This document shows, piece by piece, positions 1 through 10,807 of a stretch of 64,000 nucleotides of DNA. This DNA is from Ridgeia piscesae (lineage: Eukaryota; Annelida; Polychaeta; Sabellida; Siboglinidae). A program made the translations under genes and the position numbers. The notes below the pieces were generated by a model that was given only the letters and a program-made list of their open reading frames with translations, did not search any database and was not told the DNA's origin. Position 1 is the stretch's first letter. Each line of letters begins with the position of its first letter. The stretch covers positions 740,001 through 804,000 of the forward strand of contig JAODUO010000037.1 of assembly GCA_025642075.2 (NCBI GenBank), written 5' to 3'.

Positions 1-672
1 ATCAGAATTATTGTTTGCATGTTAGTGCCTTTTATGTGTCAACAAGGATGTTAACAATTTTACTGGCTACAATTCTGAATGTAGGATAAAATTATACTGG
101 ACAAAATGCTTCCTTTCACAGGTTAACTAATGCAGCTGTACTCCAACAGATCCTTTAAAGCATGTTGTTTGCCTTCACGGGCTTGCTAATGTTTGATTAA
201 CCTGTTCTGCAACAGAGCAACATAATTTAATTACATCCAATAGGCAATCAATAAAAATTAATATTTAATGTTTTGTGTATTACCATGTAGGCATCTAAAT
301 ATTAAAACACTAGATTAGATAAAAGCAACATTAGACAGTTTACCTCTGATGTCACATGCTTATGTGAATCAAAGTTATATAATTTATTTGACTAGGTAAT
401 ATCTAGTGTCAGAATTATTATAGAAAATTCATAATGTTATAGGGTGGTACTACCGGTCATTGAGTGCAATCAGCGTTCTTTTTCAATTGCACATTTTTTT
501 AAAAAACTTTTAATTAATTACTTTTGTTATTTCTGTATTATTTCTTTGGTACCTTTATGAAAAGTGCATAGTTATTTAACTGTGGTAGCAACATATACTA
601 TTTTTACTTTTAAAACAAACTGGAACAACTTTTGGCAGACTAGTGAATATTTTACTTTGCTAGTCCCGCTGT
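1..672. other. AT-rich, CpG-poor DNA, no gene seen
   Basis: I see no convincing exon, RNA gene or repeat here. By position it would be intron or 3' flank of the minus-strand gene whose exon lies near 0.8 kb. Confidence 0.4.
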
Positions 673-763
673 CTAATAAAATAAATGCTGGTGTTCTACC
701 CCTGCATTAGATAGCCTACAGAAGCATATAATTTTCACCTCCATTACAAGTTCATCAATAATG

Positions 764-858
764 TTGCCTGTTTCCTCTGGAAATATGCTGTGAACTGTTA
801 ATAGTACAGCTGAAAACATTGCACGTGTAGCCAGTTTATCATTGATTGGCTCAAAATG
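764..858 (-). CDS. likely internal exon of an unidentified gene
   Basis: Read on the minus strand, a CAATAG acceptor is followed by an open frame of about 31 codons. It starts EFHFEPINDK, contains TRAMFSAVLL and FPEETGNIIDELV, and ends at an ATGGAG|GTGAAA donor. Residue composition is mixed and protein-like, in contrast to the AT-rich low-complexity surroundings. The exon lies downstream (minus strand) of the CpG-rich first-exon region at 2.85-3.37 kb, so it may belong to the same gene. Its phase does not join directly to either frame seen there, so other exons would have to lie between. I do not recognise the family and assign no function. Confidence 0.4.
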
Positions 859-1238
859 AAATTCTCCTATTGGATTTGGATAGTTACAAAAATGCACTTT
901 AAACCCGATATGGTCCCATTATGGTGTAGCTATATCATGGCAATATAATAATTTTGATTTATTTTGCAAATTTGTTTAAGGTTTATAAGTTTGTGTTATA
1001 GTTTTTACTGCACTATTAAAATGAGGGTCATGACTATTTGATCGGATACGGTTGAGTAGCATTGGAAACTATTCATCTGCATAGGGACAAATGACTCACG
1101 TTTGCATATAAGCTATTTGGCCAGCTACAGATAAATAGCCCGTGTTTGTGATGCGCTCAAATAGTGTATGCTTGATGTTGGGCTATTTATCTGTATTTAT
1201 CCGTTCAAATAGCGCATACGCAAACATGGGCTATTTGT

Positions 1239-1255
1239 CTGCCTCTTCTCTCTCT

Positions 1256-1291
<36 letters not shown>

Positions 1292-1312
1292 ATATATATA
1301 TATATATATATC
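1239..1312. repeat. (TC)n-(TA)n compound microsatellite
   Basis: A short TC/CT run passes directly into interrupted TA dinucleotides. Around it (about 1,080-1,235) a short phrase with the core ggctatttgtctg / ctcaaatagcgcatacg recurs in both orientations, giving a small local palindromic cluster. Confidence 0.9.
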
Positions 1313-1319
1313 AATGTAA

Positions 1320-2640
1320 TTTATGTTTCAAAAATACTGTATGTGAACTTTCTATGTCAATTGAGACATTCAACATTGACAACTGCTCTTTAAATAAGTA
1401 TGTCAATGAGTCTATCACTTTATGTCAGTTTATGATAAACAGACAACAACCGTGCTATTGGGGTATTTTGTTACTCGCTGAGACAACTTGACTGCACAAT
1501 GATTGCATAACAGTTATACAATATTATATATTTCCTTTCAGATGGAAGTATTTTCTCAGCCAGGATCCCCCAGTTAATATCTACCTTATTCAAACAACTT
1601 GTACTATATACCAGTTCAGTCAGACCATAATCCTTTTATATATGTAAACCAAACCAGGAAGTCCAACATAAAAGGGACTGTTATCAGTGAGCCATAGCCA
1701 TAAAATGTATGTTGACCTTAGTAGTATTCTTACACTGCCTGGGCACAGCCATTAATTACTAGCAGAGTCTTCTGAATAAGTGCTGTGATTGCAGTCAGAC
1801 TACCTACACCAGCCCAGCCTGTTGTCAGCTTGCAGTTTATAGAACAAGAGGACATGAAGCCATGTAGACTGGCATGTGATAATCTACTCCCTCAGCAAGC
1901 AACACCTGTGTTCACTGCCAACAACTGGAGTCATCCACCAATTTATTTTTAAGTTACCAGAGCCACCACGGATTCATGGTTAAATTCAACTCACCAACTA
2001 AGACAATAAACAACACTGTAAGTGGCATTGTCCAGACTGAGGCTATGTTTATATTAAACCTATAAAGCCTGTGTGAAACATGTTGCTGCTTTATTCTTTT
2101 ATATTATATAGTTTAACCCGTTTTAGGCTTTAGCAAACAAATTAATTAGGTTTAGCCCAACCCAAGTTAAACTCAGGTTTAGCTTGCCAACACTGACTTT
2201 GACCTGTTCTGAGAACTACCTTTATATTTGATGATATTTTGCTTTGCTTCTTGTTCTTAATTCTGCATTAAATGTGTATTTACTGTCTGAAGTAATGGCA
2301 GTTTGGGTGCTTCACCCAGCAAAACATTCAGACAAGAAAAAAAACATTCATCCACAGAGATCTAAGTACAGGTTCCTTGAGCTGTTCTTTAAAGTTGGGT
2401 GCACACTGCACATATCTGGTTTTTACAATCAAGACTGTCAAAGACAGATGGTTGTACAAAGTACAACTGACACAATAAACTGTTGTAAGATCTGTATGTC
2501 ACACATTTGTGTTCGAATATTATTATAATGTAAATTTTCCAAAGAGAAAGTCACTTAACTCATTTATAAAGGCGGTGAATGATACCCCTAAAAGTAAGCT
2601 TATCGAATTGAAACTGAAGTGAGTCATCTGAGTGATGTGT
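1320..2640. other. CpG-poor non-coding DNA, probably intron
   Basis: No exon or repeat that I can support. There is a minor local repetition of gtttaaccc/tttagccc-type words at 2,105-2,190. Confidence 0.4.
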
Positions 2641-2848
2641 GCTGCGCTGGAAACAACCCCGTCTAGGCCTAGGTCAGACTTCAGCCAACACTGCAACAGT
2701 CGTTACTTGTGTAACAATGTCTTGGCAACATCAAATAATTGTTGAGTATTCCTCAATTGTTTAGCAATTTTTTATCTCTACAAATTTAACCAGTAATAAG
2801 ACTACTGAAATCTGGTACACGGAAATGGGATACCACCGATCAAGTCAA

Positions 2849-3361
2849 TTAACTCGAGTCAAATAATACAAACCTATTTTCGCCGCTGGATACACTGTTT
2901 ACTTTTTCTTTGTTGACACTTTTCTTGGCTTGGCGACATTCGCTGGTGCACGAACCGATGTTTGCCGACTCGAGCTTCCACTCGCCATTTTCCATTGACA
3001 CTTTGCTGGTGAGGATAGAGAAGAGGTGGTCATCAGCGAGGTCGTCGAGGTGTCTCGCTGTCACGTCCTCGCGGCCGGCCGCGGCCACAGCTACGGCGGT
3101 CTGCACCTTACCCGACTGCAAATTCAATTTCCAGTGCGTCGACGAGCGCGAATTCGTGTGAATCAGGTGCATCGAGATAATGTAGAGCGCCATATAAGAC
3201 ATGCATGGCGGGTCGCATGACATCTTTGGGTTCCGCCGTGAACGCAGTGGCAATTGAAACCGTGACAGCTTCCTCCAGAGTCCGGTTTGTTTTCCAAGAC
3301 AGAGCAGGTAAGATGGCGACCGGAAGCATCGGGGGTTAACATTAGTGGGCAGTGCCGCCAT
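2849..3361 (-). CDS. CpG-rich first-exon region of an unidentified gene, two adjoining frames
   Basis: Two overlapping minus-strand frames look protein-like. The upstream one covers 3,108-3,329. It contains TNRTLEEAVTVS, MHVLYGALHYLDAP and ALEIEFAVG, and ends at a good GG|GTAAGG donor. The downstream one covers about 2,880-3,108. It contains GREDVTARHLDDLADDHLF and SMENGEWKLES, and ends near an AATAG|GTTTGT donor. A single base change in the GGG at the frame junction would fuse them into one frame, so this is either two alternative exons or a frameshift. The second frame alone is open from an ATG inside AAGATGGCGGC at 3,361. That motif, together with an ACCGGAAGC ETS-like site nearby, is typical of TATA-less animal promoters. 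I do not recognise the family. Confidence 0.45.
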   Translation of the reverse strand: MAALPTNVNPRCFRSPSYLLCLGKQTGLWRKLSRFQLPLRSRRNPKMSCDPPCMSYMALYIISMHLIHTNSRSSTHWKLNLQSGKVQTAVAVAAAGREDVTARHLDDLADDHLFSILTSKVSMENGEWKLESANIGSCTSECRQAKKSVNKEKVNSVSSGENRFVLFDSS

Positions 3362-3370
3362 CTTCAGGAG
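3300..3370 (-). promoter_or_regulatory. putative TATA-less core promoter
   Basis: On the minus strand AAGATGGCGGC (YY1-type, frequently overlapping start codons of housekeeping genes) lies close to an ETS-type CCGGAAG on the plus strand, within a CpG-rich stretch. No TATA box is visible. This is inferred from motifs only. Confidence 0.4.
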
Positions 3371-3417
3371 TTATTTACACAACATTTCATCGTGTACTTG
3401 GATGCCGCAGGCGGGAA

Positions 3418-3905
3418 ACGGACGGACGGACGGACGGACGGACGGACGGACGGACGGACGGACGGACGGACGGACGGACGGACGGACGGACGGACGGACG
3501 GACGGACGGACGGACGGACGGACGGACGGACGGACGGACGGACGGACGGACGGACGGACGGACGGACGGACGGACGGACGACGACGGACGGACGGACGAG
3601 GACGGACGGACGGACGGAGACGGACGGACGGACGACGACGGACGACGGACGGACGGACGGACGGACGGACGGACGGACGGACGGACGGACGGACGGACGG
3701 ACGGACGGACGGACGGAACGGACGGACGACGGACGGACGGACGGACGGACGGACGGACGGACGGACGGACGGACGGACGGACGGACGGACGGACGGACGG
3801 ACGGACGGACGGACGGACGGACGGACGGACGGACGGACGGACGGACGGACGGACGGACGGACGGACGGACGGACGGACGGACGGACGGACGGACGGACGG
3901 ACGGA
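3418..3905. repeat. (GGAC)n tetramer array, about 490 bp
   Basis: About 120 tandem GGAC units with a few interruptions (GACGAC, GAGGAC and one GGAAC). Every unit holds a CpG. The array starts about 50 bp upstream of the putative minus-strand promoter. The long Thr-Asp-Gly-Arg frames it produces are repeat artefacts. Confidence 0.97.
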
Positions 3906-3909
3906 GTAA

Positions 3910-4240
3910 TGACTGTTGTCTAGTAGGAGTGTGAATGTAATGTGTGAATTAATAATACTAGTAAAGTGGCAGTTATATATTTACACTAGTGTAATTTACA
4001 TATTAATAGTATGCAAGAGTATTGATTAGTTAGAGTTACTATAGTCGATGAGCGGCACACGTTGTGATGGACTCTAGCGCAATTGTTTGAATATGTTATA
4101 TTCAATAACATTTGATATATAACGATTAATCTGAAACTCGTTTCTTAAGTGGTCTTTGAATCAGAAAAATGTCTTCGATCATAAAGTGGTTTTGAATGGG
4201 TACACAAATATGTGTTAATAAATGTATGATCAGAGAGAGT
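3910..4240. other. non-coding, nothing recognised
   Basis: Ordinary mixed sequence between two tandem arrays. No exon signal seen. Confidence 0.4.
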
Positions 4241-4249
4241 CCTATTGAA

Positions 4250-4367
4250 GTATGGTGTATGGTGTATGGTGTATGGTGTATGGTGTATGGTGTATGGTGT
4301 ATGGTGTATGGTGTATGGTGTATGGTGTATGGTGCATGGTGCATGGTGCATGGTGTATGGTGTATGG
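4250..4367. repeat. ATGGTGT heptamer minisatellite
   Basis: About 16 tandem 7-bp units; three units near 4,333-4,350 carry C for T (ATGGTGC). Confidence 0.95.
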
Positions 4368-4734
4368 CGCTAATTAACCTTTAAAGAGTTATCCTGTAAG
4401 GTGACGAGTACTGTTAAAACGATATAACAGCACACTAATTACTATTATATACGTTATCCACTTTGAAAGGAACATTAATTGATATTAGATAAGCCTAACT
4501 AAAATCTAACTAATATTAATTAATATATCCACTAATACCATGCATAAGCAATCATTATTCTAGAATATATTAAACGTGACTGGGAATCGCACGTGGACCC
4601 GATGCAGTCATTCTAGAAGTGGCACTGAGCAACAGAAGCGAGGATACTTAATACTGGAAACTACCCTTGCCAAACAATTCTGGACGCATTGATGTTTAGC
4701 AATGTCTTTACTGGCAGTATCATGAAGGTGGAAA

Positions 4735-5295
4735 CATGCCAGTGCAAATAGGTCATTGGTACCAACAACATTTGACTAAGGAAAAGAAAAGCATATATTG
4801 GTCACGCTATGGTCTGTGGTCCCCCGGTTTCATTCCGGTGCACACGAGGATTGTATTAGTTTACACTATTATGAAGGAGGAAATTACAGTAATCACGTCT
4901 AATGAGTTTGTTTTAATGGTTTATCACCGAACCACCGTACTGGGGTTATCTTTCAGCGTCCGCAAGCAGTGTCTCATCTATCAAACGTTAATGTTCTGTT
5001 CTTGTAGAAACTCTTCCACTCATTGACTTGCTGTTGCACCGAACACATCCACACGATTTGTTCTGTCTTCCTGCGAGTCTGCTGAGTCGCCGTCCACCGC
5101 GATGATACTTCGTTCTCCTGAAACACGCCAGTGCAAATAGGTCATTGGTACCAACAAAGATGTCGATCTTAGTAATGGTAATAAAAAGGATGCATGAGAG
5201 TATGTGAATGAGGAAAAGAAAAACCTATATCATGATCACTCTATGGTCTGTGGTCCCCCGGTTTCATCCCAGTGCACACGAGGATTGTATTTACA
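4735..5295. repeat. imperfect direct duplication, offset about 390-430 bp
   Basis: The phrase starting agtgcaaataggtcattggt at 4,741 recurs at 5,131. The phrase with tatggtctgtggtcccccgg at 4,808 recurs at 5,243, followed in both by gcacacgaggattgtatt. Spacing differs slightly between the two segments, so these are diverged copies of one dispersed element or a local duplication. The ggtttcattccg word in it weakly resembles a Pol III B box. Confidence 0.7.
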
Positions 5296-5594
5296 CGTGT
5301 CAACCCTGTCCCTAGACATCTATTTCTAAAGCTCGCAGTCGTCTTATTTACGTCTGTAGCTACTGCGACGGTACGTCCCATGTGTCCGTGTACACACTAC
5401 TACACAAAGCTTCGTGGTCGCCTTCATTCCAGTCATCGCACGTCTTGAATTATGGTTACTAGAGAAACTGTTGCATTGTAAGAATTCCAACTACTTATGA
5501 GCATTTTATTGGAAAGTGCTAATTCTTACAATATAATCTTGACGTCACGAATACTATCTTCCACATGGAAAATGTATTCATATATTTAAAGTAG

Positions 5595-5850
5595 CCCTCG
5601 GATTATCGGCTCCCTGCTCCTCCAGCTGGATAATCCTCCCCGCAAAAGGGCACGAAACGTCACCGCCCTGGGTCACCAGCCCATCCAGTATAAGCCCTAT
5701 GCTTTCTGAATTGCTGGGGTGCGTCATCGACGCGTCCGTTGAATTCTCACAAGCCGGGGGAAGCTGGATCGTCTGTGGCCGGAGCCGCCGTGCTCTATAC
5801 CACCCGGGCCGGACCCTGATTAAGAGCAGAGGAGCGAAACAAGAACTGCG
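5595..5850. other. GC-rich insert of unknown nature
   Basis: A 250-bp block of high GC and CpG stands out from AT-rich flanks. All frames are interrupted. It could be a fragment of a retroelement 5' region, but I cannot name it. Confidence 0.3.
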
Positions 5851-5901
5851 CTAAGTACAAATAATCATCATTGTACAAAGGAATCCATATACATACAAAG
5901 A

Positions 5902-6218
5902 TTATGCTCTACAATCTAAACAACATTTGTTGATTATTTGGTTATTATACCCCAGTATATGCCAGTGGTATGTAAAATCACAACTGTCCATTCTATAAAA
6001 TGTTGGTGAACATTTGAACCACATGAATCCATTAACAGTTATGTTTTCATCACCGTTGTCGTTGTGCAGCCATAGGGTCCATATCTGCCTATCTGCTGTC
6101 CTCTGTAGATGGCTGTGTTGACGTGACTTCAAGCGACAAGCCAAGCCATCATTTAACACGTGCTTGATTTTCTGTACAAAAGCTCGTGTCTTTCTTGCAA
6201 CAAGTAGCGAGGTATAAT
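5902..6218 (-). CDS. likely exon of a second unidentified gene
   Basis: After a GATTGCAG acceptor (exon start 6,218, phase 1) the minus strand is open to a stop at 5,902. The first part is clearly protein-like: DYTSLLVARKTRAFVQKIKH, then ADRQIWTLWLHND. A possible donor AACG|GTGATG at 6,054 would end the exon after LHNDNG. Without splicing, the frame runs on to the stop. Phase matches the donor of the exon at 7,064-7,163. The family is not recognised. Confidence 0.5.
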
Positions 6219-6391
6219 CTGCAATCAATCGTAAATTACAATAATTAACATATATTCAAAATATGTATGTACAATCTTTGTGCATGTTTAAAGTTACTGG
6301 GGTAATAAACTGTCTTATTAACTTACTTAGTATAAGTCATGCTACATAACCGTCTCGTAATCAAGCTAGTGAGCCTAGTGTACTCATAAAG

Positions 6392-6396
<5 letters not shown>

Positions 6397-6426
<30 letters not shown>
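6397..6426. repeat. (TA)n microsatellite
   Basis: Uninterrupted TA dinucleotides, about 15 units. Confidence 0.95.
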
Positions 6427-6428
<2 letters not shown>

Positions 6429-6554
6429 TATAGTGAGAAGAATAAAGGTCTTTTCTATATCTTTCCCTTTCACTTTCCTCTTTCTTCTTTTCTCTTTACC
6501 TCCTCTCTTTTCTCTCTCTTTTTATACTATATAATATACTATATTATATATATA

Positions 6555-6690
6555 GAGAGAAGAAGAAGAGAGAAAGAGAGAAGAAGAAAGAGAGAAAGAG
6601 AGAAAGAGAGAAAGAGAGAAAGAAAGAAGAAAGAGAGAAAGAGAGAAAGAGAGAAAGAGAGAAAGAGAGAAAGAGAGAGAGAGAGACCTT
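6555..6690. repeat. GAGAAAGA purine microsatellite
   Basis: All-purine run of GAGAAAGA-type octamers with variants. Mirror-symmetric, so capable of triplex formation. Confidence 0.95.
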
Positions 6691-6978
6691 TTATTTACTG
6701 ATAATTTTACCAAGCCATATTCAAACAAAAATTTCACATGAACATCTTTTAGTTCATCTGTTAACCACTGCACTCTAATGTATTACGCGTCTCTTTATTT
6801 TAACTGATATACACAATATACACTGAGTTTTATATATTATATCATGCTACTGTATGTATTGTTGCTAGTTATCTTTTTTATCAGGTTTTTATTCTTCACC
6901 GTGTGTCGTCTTTTATATGTGTTAATGTACGTATGAATATGTATGTAATGTTTCTTCTCCGGCAACGGAGGCTGATTA

Positions 6979-6979
6979 A

Positions 6980-7042
<63 letters not shown>
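6979..7042. repeat. (TA)n microsatellite
   Basis: About 32 TA units, lying just inside the intron after the donor at 7,063. Confidence 0.97.
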
Positions 7043-7043
<1 letters not shown>

Positions 7044-7063
7044 CGACACAATTAGATACTTAC

Positions 7064-7163
7064 CATTTTGGCTTCCAGAACAGCAAAGATATTGCCGCCG
7101 GTCAAGTAACGCAACTCCAGCAGAGGGAGCCCATGCAGGTGGTGGTATGCAATGTCCATCCAT
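7064..7163 (-). CDS. likely first coding exon of the same unidentified gene
   Basis: The minus strand carries ATG (7,163) followed by MDGHCIPPPAWAPSAG and LLDRRQYLCCSGSQN, ending AAAATG|GTAAGT at 7,064 in phase 1. Joined to the exon starting at 6,218, the reading is GSQN-DYTSLLVARK. The intron begins with a roughly 60-bp TA array. The start codon is the only in-frame ATG in the exon, but a further upstream exon cannot be excluded. Confidence 0.5.
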
Positions 7164-7441
7164 TTGTCTTTTTATAATTAACGGTACGTATGGTAGTGAA
7201 ACTATTTTAGATAATTGCTTATGTTTATAAGAAGCTCGCGTGCACTGGAAGAAACCGTATTATCTGCTCACGTGGCACTCCCCAAACACAGACCGCTTCC
7301 GAATTACGTTTAAACTGACACTAGCATAACATGACATAAAAGAGATTAGCTAAGAGCCCGGAAGTGTCTATGCAGAGGATTGCGGCAGGGGTGTCGTGTG
7401 CACCAGCACACTCGTTGTGGCCACATTTTAGAGTAAAGTGA

Positions 7442-7842
7442 GTGGGATGGGTTTATGGATGGGTGGTGGGTGGGTGTGGGTGGGTGGGTGGGTGGATGGA
7501 TGATGGATGGATGGATGTTGGATGGATGGATGGATGGATGGATGGATGGATGGATGGATGGATGGATGGATGGATGGATGGATGGATGGATGGATGGATG
7601 GATGGATGGATGGATGGATGGATGGATGGATGGATGGATGGATGGATGGATGGATGGATGGATGGATGGATGGATGGATGGATGGATGGATGGATGGATG
7701 GATGGATGGATGGATGGAAGGTTGGAAGGTCGGAAGGTCGGAAGGTCGGAAGGTCGGAAGGTCGGAAGGTCGGAAGGTCGGAAGGTCGGAAGGTTGGAAG
7801 GTCGGAAGGTCGGAAGGTCGGATGGATTGGTGGGTGGATGGT
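7442..7842. repeat. compound GGGT / GGAT / GGTCGGAA array
   Basis: G-tract-rich GGGTGGTGGG head (7,459-7,495), then about 50 GGAT units, then GGTCGGAA octamers (about 7,719-7,822) with two GGTTGGAA variants. Each block is nearly perfect and boundaries are sharp. Long open frames here are artefacts. Confidence 0.97.
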
Positions 7843-7849
7843 TAAAGAT

Positions 7850-9012
7850 AAATCGATGCAGCGTTTAAATATTAAACTAAAGTTAATGATTATGTTTGCT
7901 AAATGATCGTGTAACTCCGTACACAAGCTCTCCGTGTTGATTTGCCTCGCCGTCTTTTTACATAACTCTTTTTGCTAGTTCATAAGTCGTCTGTCGCCTA
8001 ACTCATTCTATTCCATGTGGATTGTTGAAGTTAAACTGACGCAATACTAAATAATTACTTCTAAACCGTACTACGTTAATGCTATGTTCGTGTAATGTCC
8101 TGCAAGCGTTCTCCGCGAGTGACTTGACTCTCATCGTTTTACACAGGCAACTTTGTCTGCTGGCTGATCAATCGGCAGTCACCTGGCACGTTCAGATCGT
8201 GACAGATAGTCAAACTCGAAGCGAAGCTGACGCCACATATATAAGTATGGGCTGCCTAAGACAGTGTTGCTAAGCCTAAGCTGAACTTATCTGCTAACTA
8301 TTCGTGAAACGTCTTGCAAACGGTGTCCGTGGTTGGTTTCACCCTCCGTGTTCTTCTTCGACATGGACAGGGTTCTTGTCTAACGTATGTTGTCAAGCGG
8401 CTGGCGAAACTGATCCGACGGATGGCGTTTACAGGCATTCAACATTGCACAACCGTTCCAGGTGCATGGATGCATCGCTACCGAGCGCTGATTATGACGT
8501 CAGTCCGTCGCAGTCATGTGACGGGCTGTTTGAAAGAAATGCTTCGCCAACTTTACACTATTCCAAACGAATGGGAGACATTTCAATTTTATTTAAGAAG
8601 TACGGTAATTTTACATTAATAGTAGAATTGCTCCTCGCTAAGGGTAACATTAGTTCCAGGAGCCAGGCTAGCCCGTTCGCAGCCCGTTCACTACGAGGCA
8701 ACGTCATCGTTATTTGGTACGTTTCACGTCATCCAGATTGTGTATTACGTCATATGGAAGGTATGCTCGCGTCCACCATTTGCCTCAAGTCACCCTAACC
8801 ATAGTAGTAGGCCTCTGCATTAGATTATAATAAAGTTGGGCCTTAACGACTTGAACGCACGTGCTCCCATTGTAGCATCTGACTCGGAAAAAAGCAACGT
8901 GTTGTTTTCTTCCGTTAGACGTCCCCTACAAAATAACTACTATCATTCATTATCGTTCGACGTTAATGGCCGAGTCGATAGCGAAGCGACGGTGAAGCTG
9001 AAGTTCCAAGTT
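7850..9012. other. unassigned DNA, no supported gene
   Basis: Plus-strand frames at 8,304-8,798 and 8,314-8,619 are open but overlap each other. They lack recognisable domains or splice context, and I do not call them genes. Confidence 0.35.
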
Positions 9013-9314
9013 CCGGAGTCATGGTCCTAGATTCGGCCGGGCATAGATTCGGCACGAATCTGCGGATTTGGGACCGAGACGGTAGCGGGCAAGGTTTCTC
9101 CGTTGTTACTAACATAGTTTCATTTAGTAATATATAAAGTATTCCAATATGATTGTTATTCACACATATTAAATAAAATTATACGTTTTGAGGAAACTCG
9201 ACCCGGGCGTGACGTATGTCACCACCGTATGTCAGAGCACTGCGCTTGCGCTTGCATGAGAAATATGCGTTCTTTCGAGTCTGGGACTGGCCGAATCTGG
9301 GACCACCACACCGG
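9013..9314. mobile_element. MITE-like element, copy 1 (about 302 bp)
   Basis: The left end TTCCGGAGTCATGGTCCTAG and the reverse complement of the right end (TTCCGGTGTGGTGGTCCCAG) match well over about 40 bp, giving terminal inverted repeats. The TIRs share the words CCGG(A/T)GT and AGATTCGGCC with the element at 12,195-12,616. No coding capacity. A target-site duplication is not obvious, so the superfamily is unassigned. Confidence 0.6.
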
Positions 9315-9663
9315 AATAGTACCCCCTGCACATGTCGTCTTCCAGTGTCATTCATTGGCAGCATTGGGACAGAAAACAGATGGAGTGCCGTTTTTTTAAG
9401 AGATCCTCGAATTTTTCAGGGAGAGTATTCAATCAGGTTTTGTGCACATCAGATTATATACACACTCCGAATCCGCCCAGGTGCTCTCACAACGAACGAA
9501 GCCTTACGGGCCGGGTGTAGGATAGGATGTAGTGTAGGATCTACGCGATATGTGCAAAACGAGGTTCTTACTCGAGATTTGATATAACGTTGACATATGT
9601 CACCGTAATATTTTTGTTTATGGTATCTACTGTAATATTTTTGTCTGTGATCACCATCTTCAC

Positions 9664-9906
9664 TTATTCTGCTATGTTTGTGCTGAAATTTAGCGTGTCT
9701 TTATTAGGTTTCCTATAACTGCTGTATCTAAGGAGAGCTTCTGGATCCCAACCACTTTTTTCTCTCGCTAAAACGTGCGTCCAATACGAGCTCCATGCAA
9801 CTTGTGTTGGTTGTTTTACCGTCACACGCTCACCCTGACCAGTCGTGGTTTGTCCACGCCACACATTATTCACATTTGGTTTCTTCGTTTCAACCATTTT
9901 ACTCAT
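9664..9906 (-). CDS. small ORF, candidate single-exon gene of unknown function
   Basis: An 80-codon minus-strand ORF starting MSKMVETKKPNVNNVWRG and ending PNKDTLNFSTNIAE. Composition is balanced and hydrophilic with four Trp; there is no signal peptide or membrane segment. An ATATATTTAAG word sits about 10-20 bp upstream of the ATG. It looks more like protein than other ORFs of this size here, and it lies just downstream of TTLL10 on the same strand. It could be a small axonemal or sperm protein, but that is only a guess from the neighbourhood. Confidence 0.4.
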   Translation of the reverse strand: MSKMVETKKPNVNNVWRGQTTTGQGERVTVKQPTQVAWSSYWTHVLAREKSGWDPEALLRYSSYRKPNKDTLNFSTNIAE

Positions 9907-9909
9907 TCC

Positions 9910-10540
9910 GTGCTACTTAAATATATGCGTTAAGGCCTTGCTTCCCACCCGACCTCCCTGGCATAGTAATCCATCTGTTGACACTTACATATGACTGGGC
10001 GGCTTTCAGATTAACCAACCGTAGCTTTCCACGTGACCTGCCCTTCTCTCCCGAGCCCTCGCCAAGTTTAGTAGACAATAGTATTAGCCTATGGTAGTCT
10101 CGCTTAACTGACTCTCGCTCGGCATCGTGAACTCGTTAAGAATAGAATCTGGCTAAAACGTAGAAGAGGAGAATTAGATGAGCCACCTGTAACTAGGCGG
10201 GTGATATGGTAAACAAACTAACAACGAAATGTGTAATTTTTTGGCTTTTTTATTGTTGACGTTGTTTCAATGTAAGCTTGATGTTCAGTTTTATAGTACT
10301 GTATTATCTGTAAAACTGTATCCTTATTTAATTTGCTATTTTAATGCTGATCTGAAAGGGAATCTTCGTCTCTCTCAGAAGCTGGGATAAATCGGCCACA
10401 GCGGTAATGTTAGCAGTGCACTCTTTTCCCAGGCCGCTGTGGAAGACGCAACAGTGGTGCCACCTCACGGCGCTTAGGTACTCGAGACTATTATTAGTTG
10501 CTATAGTCCATTCCCATTAGTGCAAGCCTAACCAGAGAAC
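9910..10540. other. intergenic, nothing recognised
   Basis: No exon, RNA gene or repeat that I can support between the small ORF and the TA array. Confidence 0.4.
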
Positions 10541-10542
10541 CA

Positions 10543-10618
<76 letters not shown>
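10541..10618. repeat. (TA)n microsatellite
   Basis: About 36 TA units with one CATA interruption at the left end, beyond the TTLL10 3' end. Confidence 0.97.
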
Positions 10619-10621
<3 letters not shown>

Positions 10622-10709
10622 CCGACGTGACCACGTGAACTATTGAGGAACTGTTGGGCTATCACTATCAATATATCACCATAAATAAGTGTGCTTAAAG
10701 TACGCTCTG

Positions 10710-10715
10710 TTTATT
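10710..10715 (-). terminator. AATAAA poly(A) signal for TTLL10
   Basis: AATAAA on the minus strand about 93 bp beyond the TTLL10 stop codon. Position is right for a short 3' UTR. Confidence 0.5.
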
Positions 10716-10807
10716 CGTCACCTAACATGTGACCCGCTATTCACATAGCAAGTGTAGCATATCGCACGTAATCCGCCTTTGTCGTCGTCGTTAGTCATCA
10801 TCACAGG

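Noticed and set aside
3287..3934. Long plus-strand frames rich in Thr-Asp-Gly-Arg
   Set aside because: Translation of the GGAC array in three frames; no non-repeat coding signal.
8304..8798. Two overlapping plus-strand ORFs of 101 and 164 codons
   Set aside because: Competing frames, no recognisable motif; low confidence in either.
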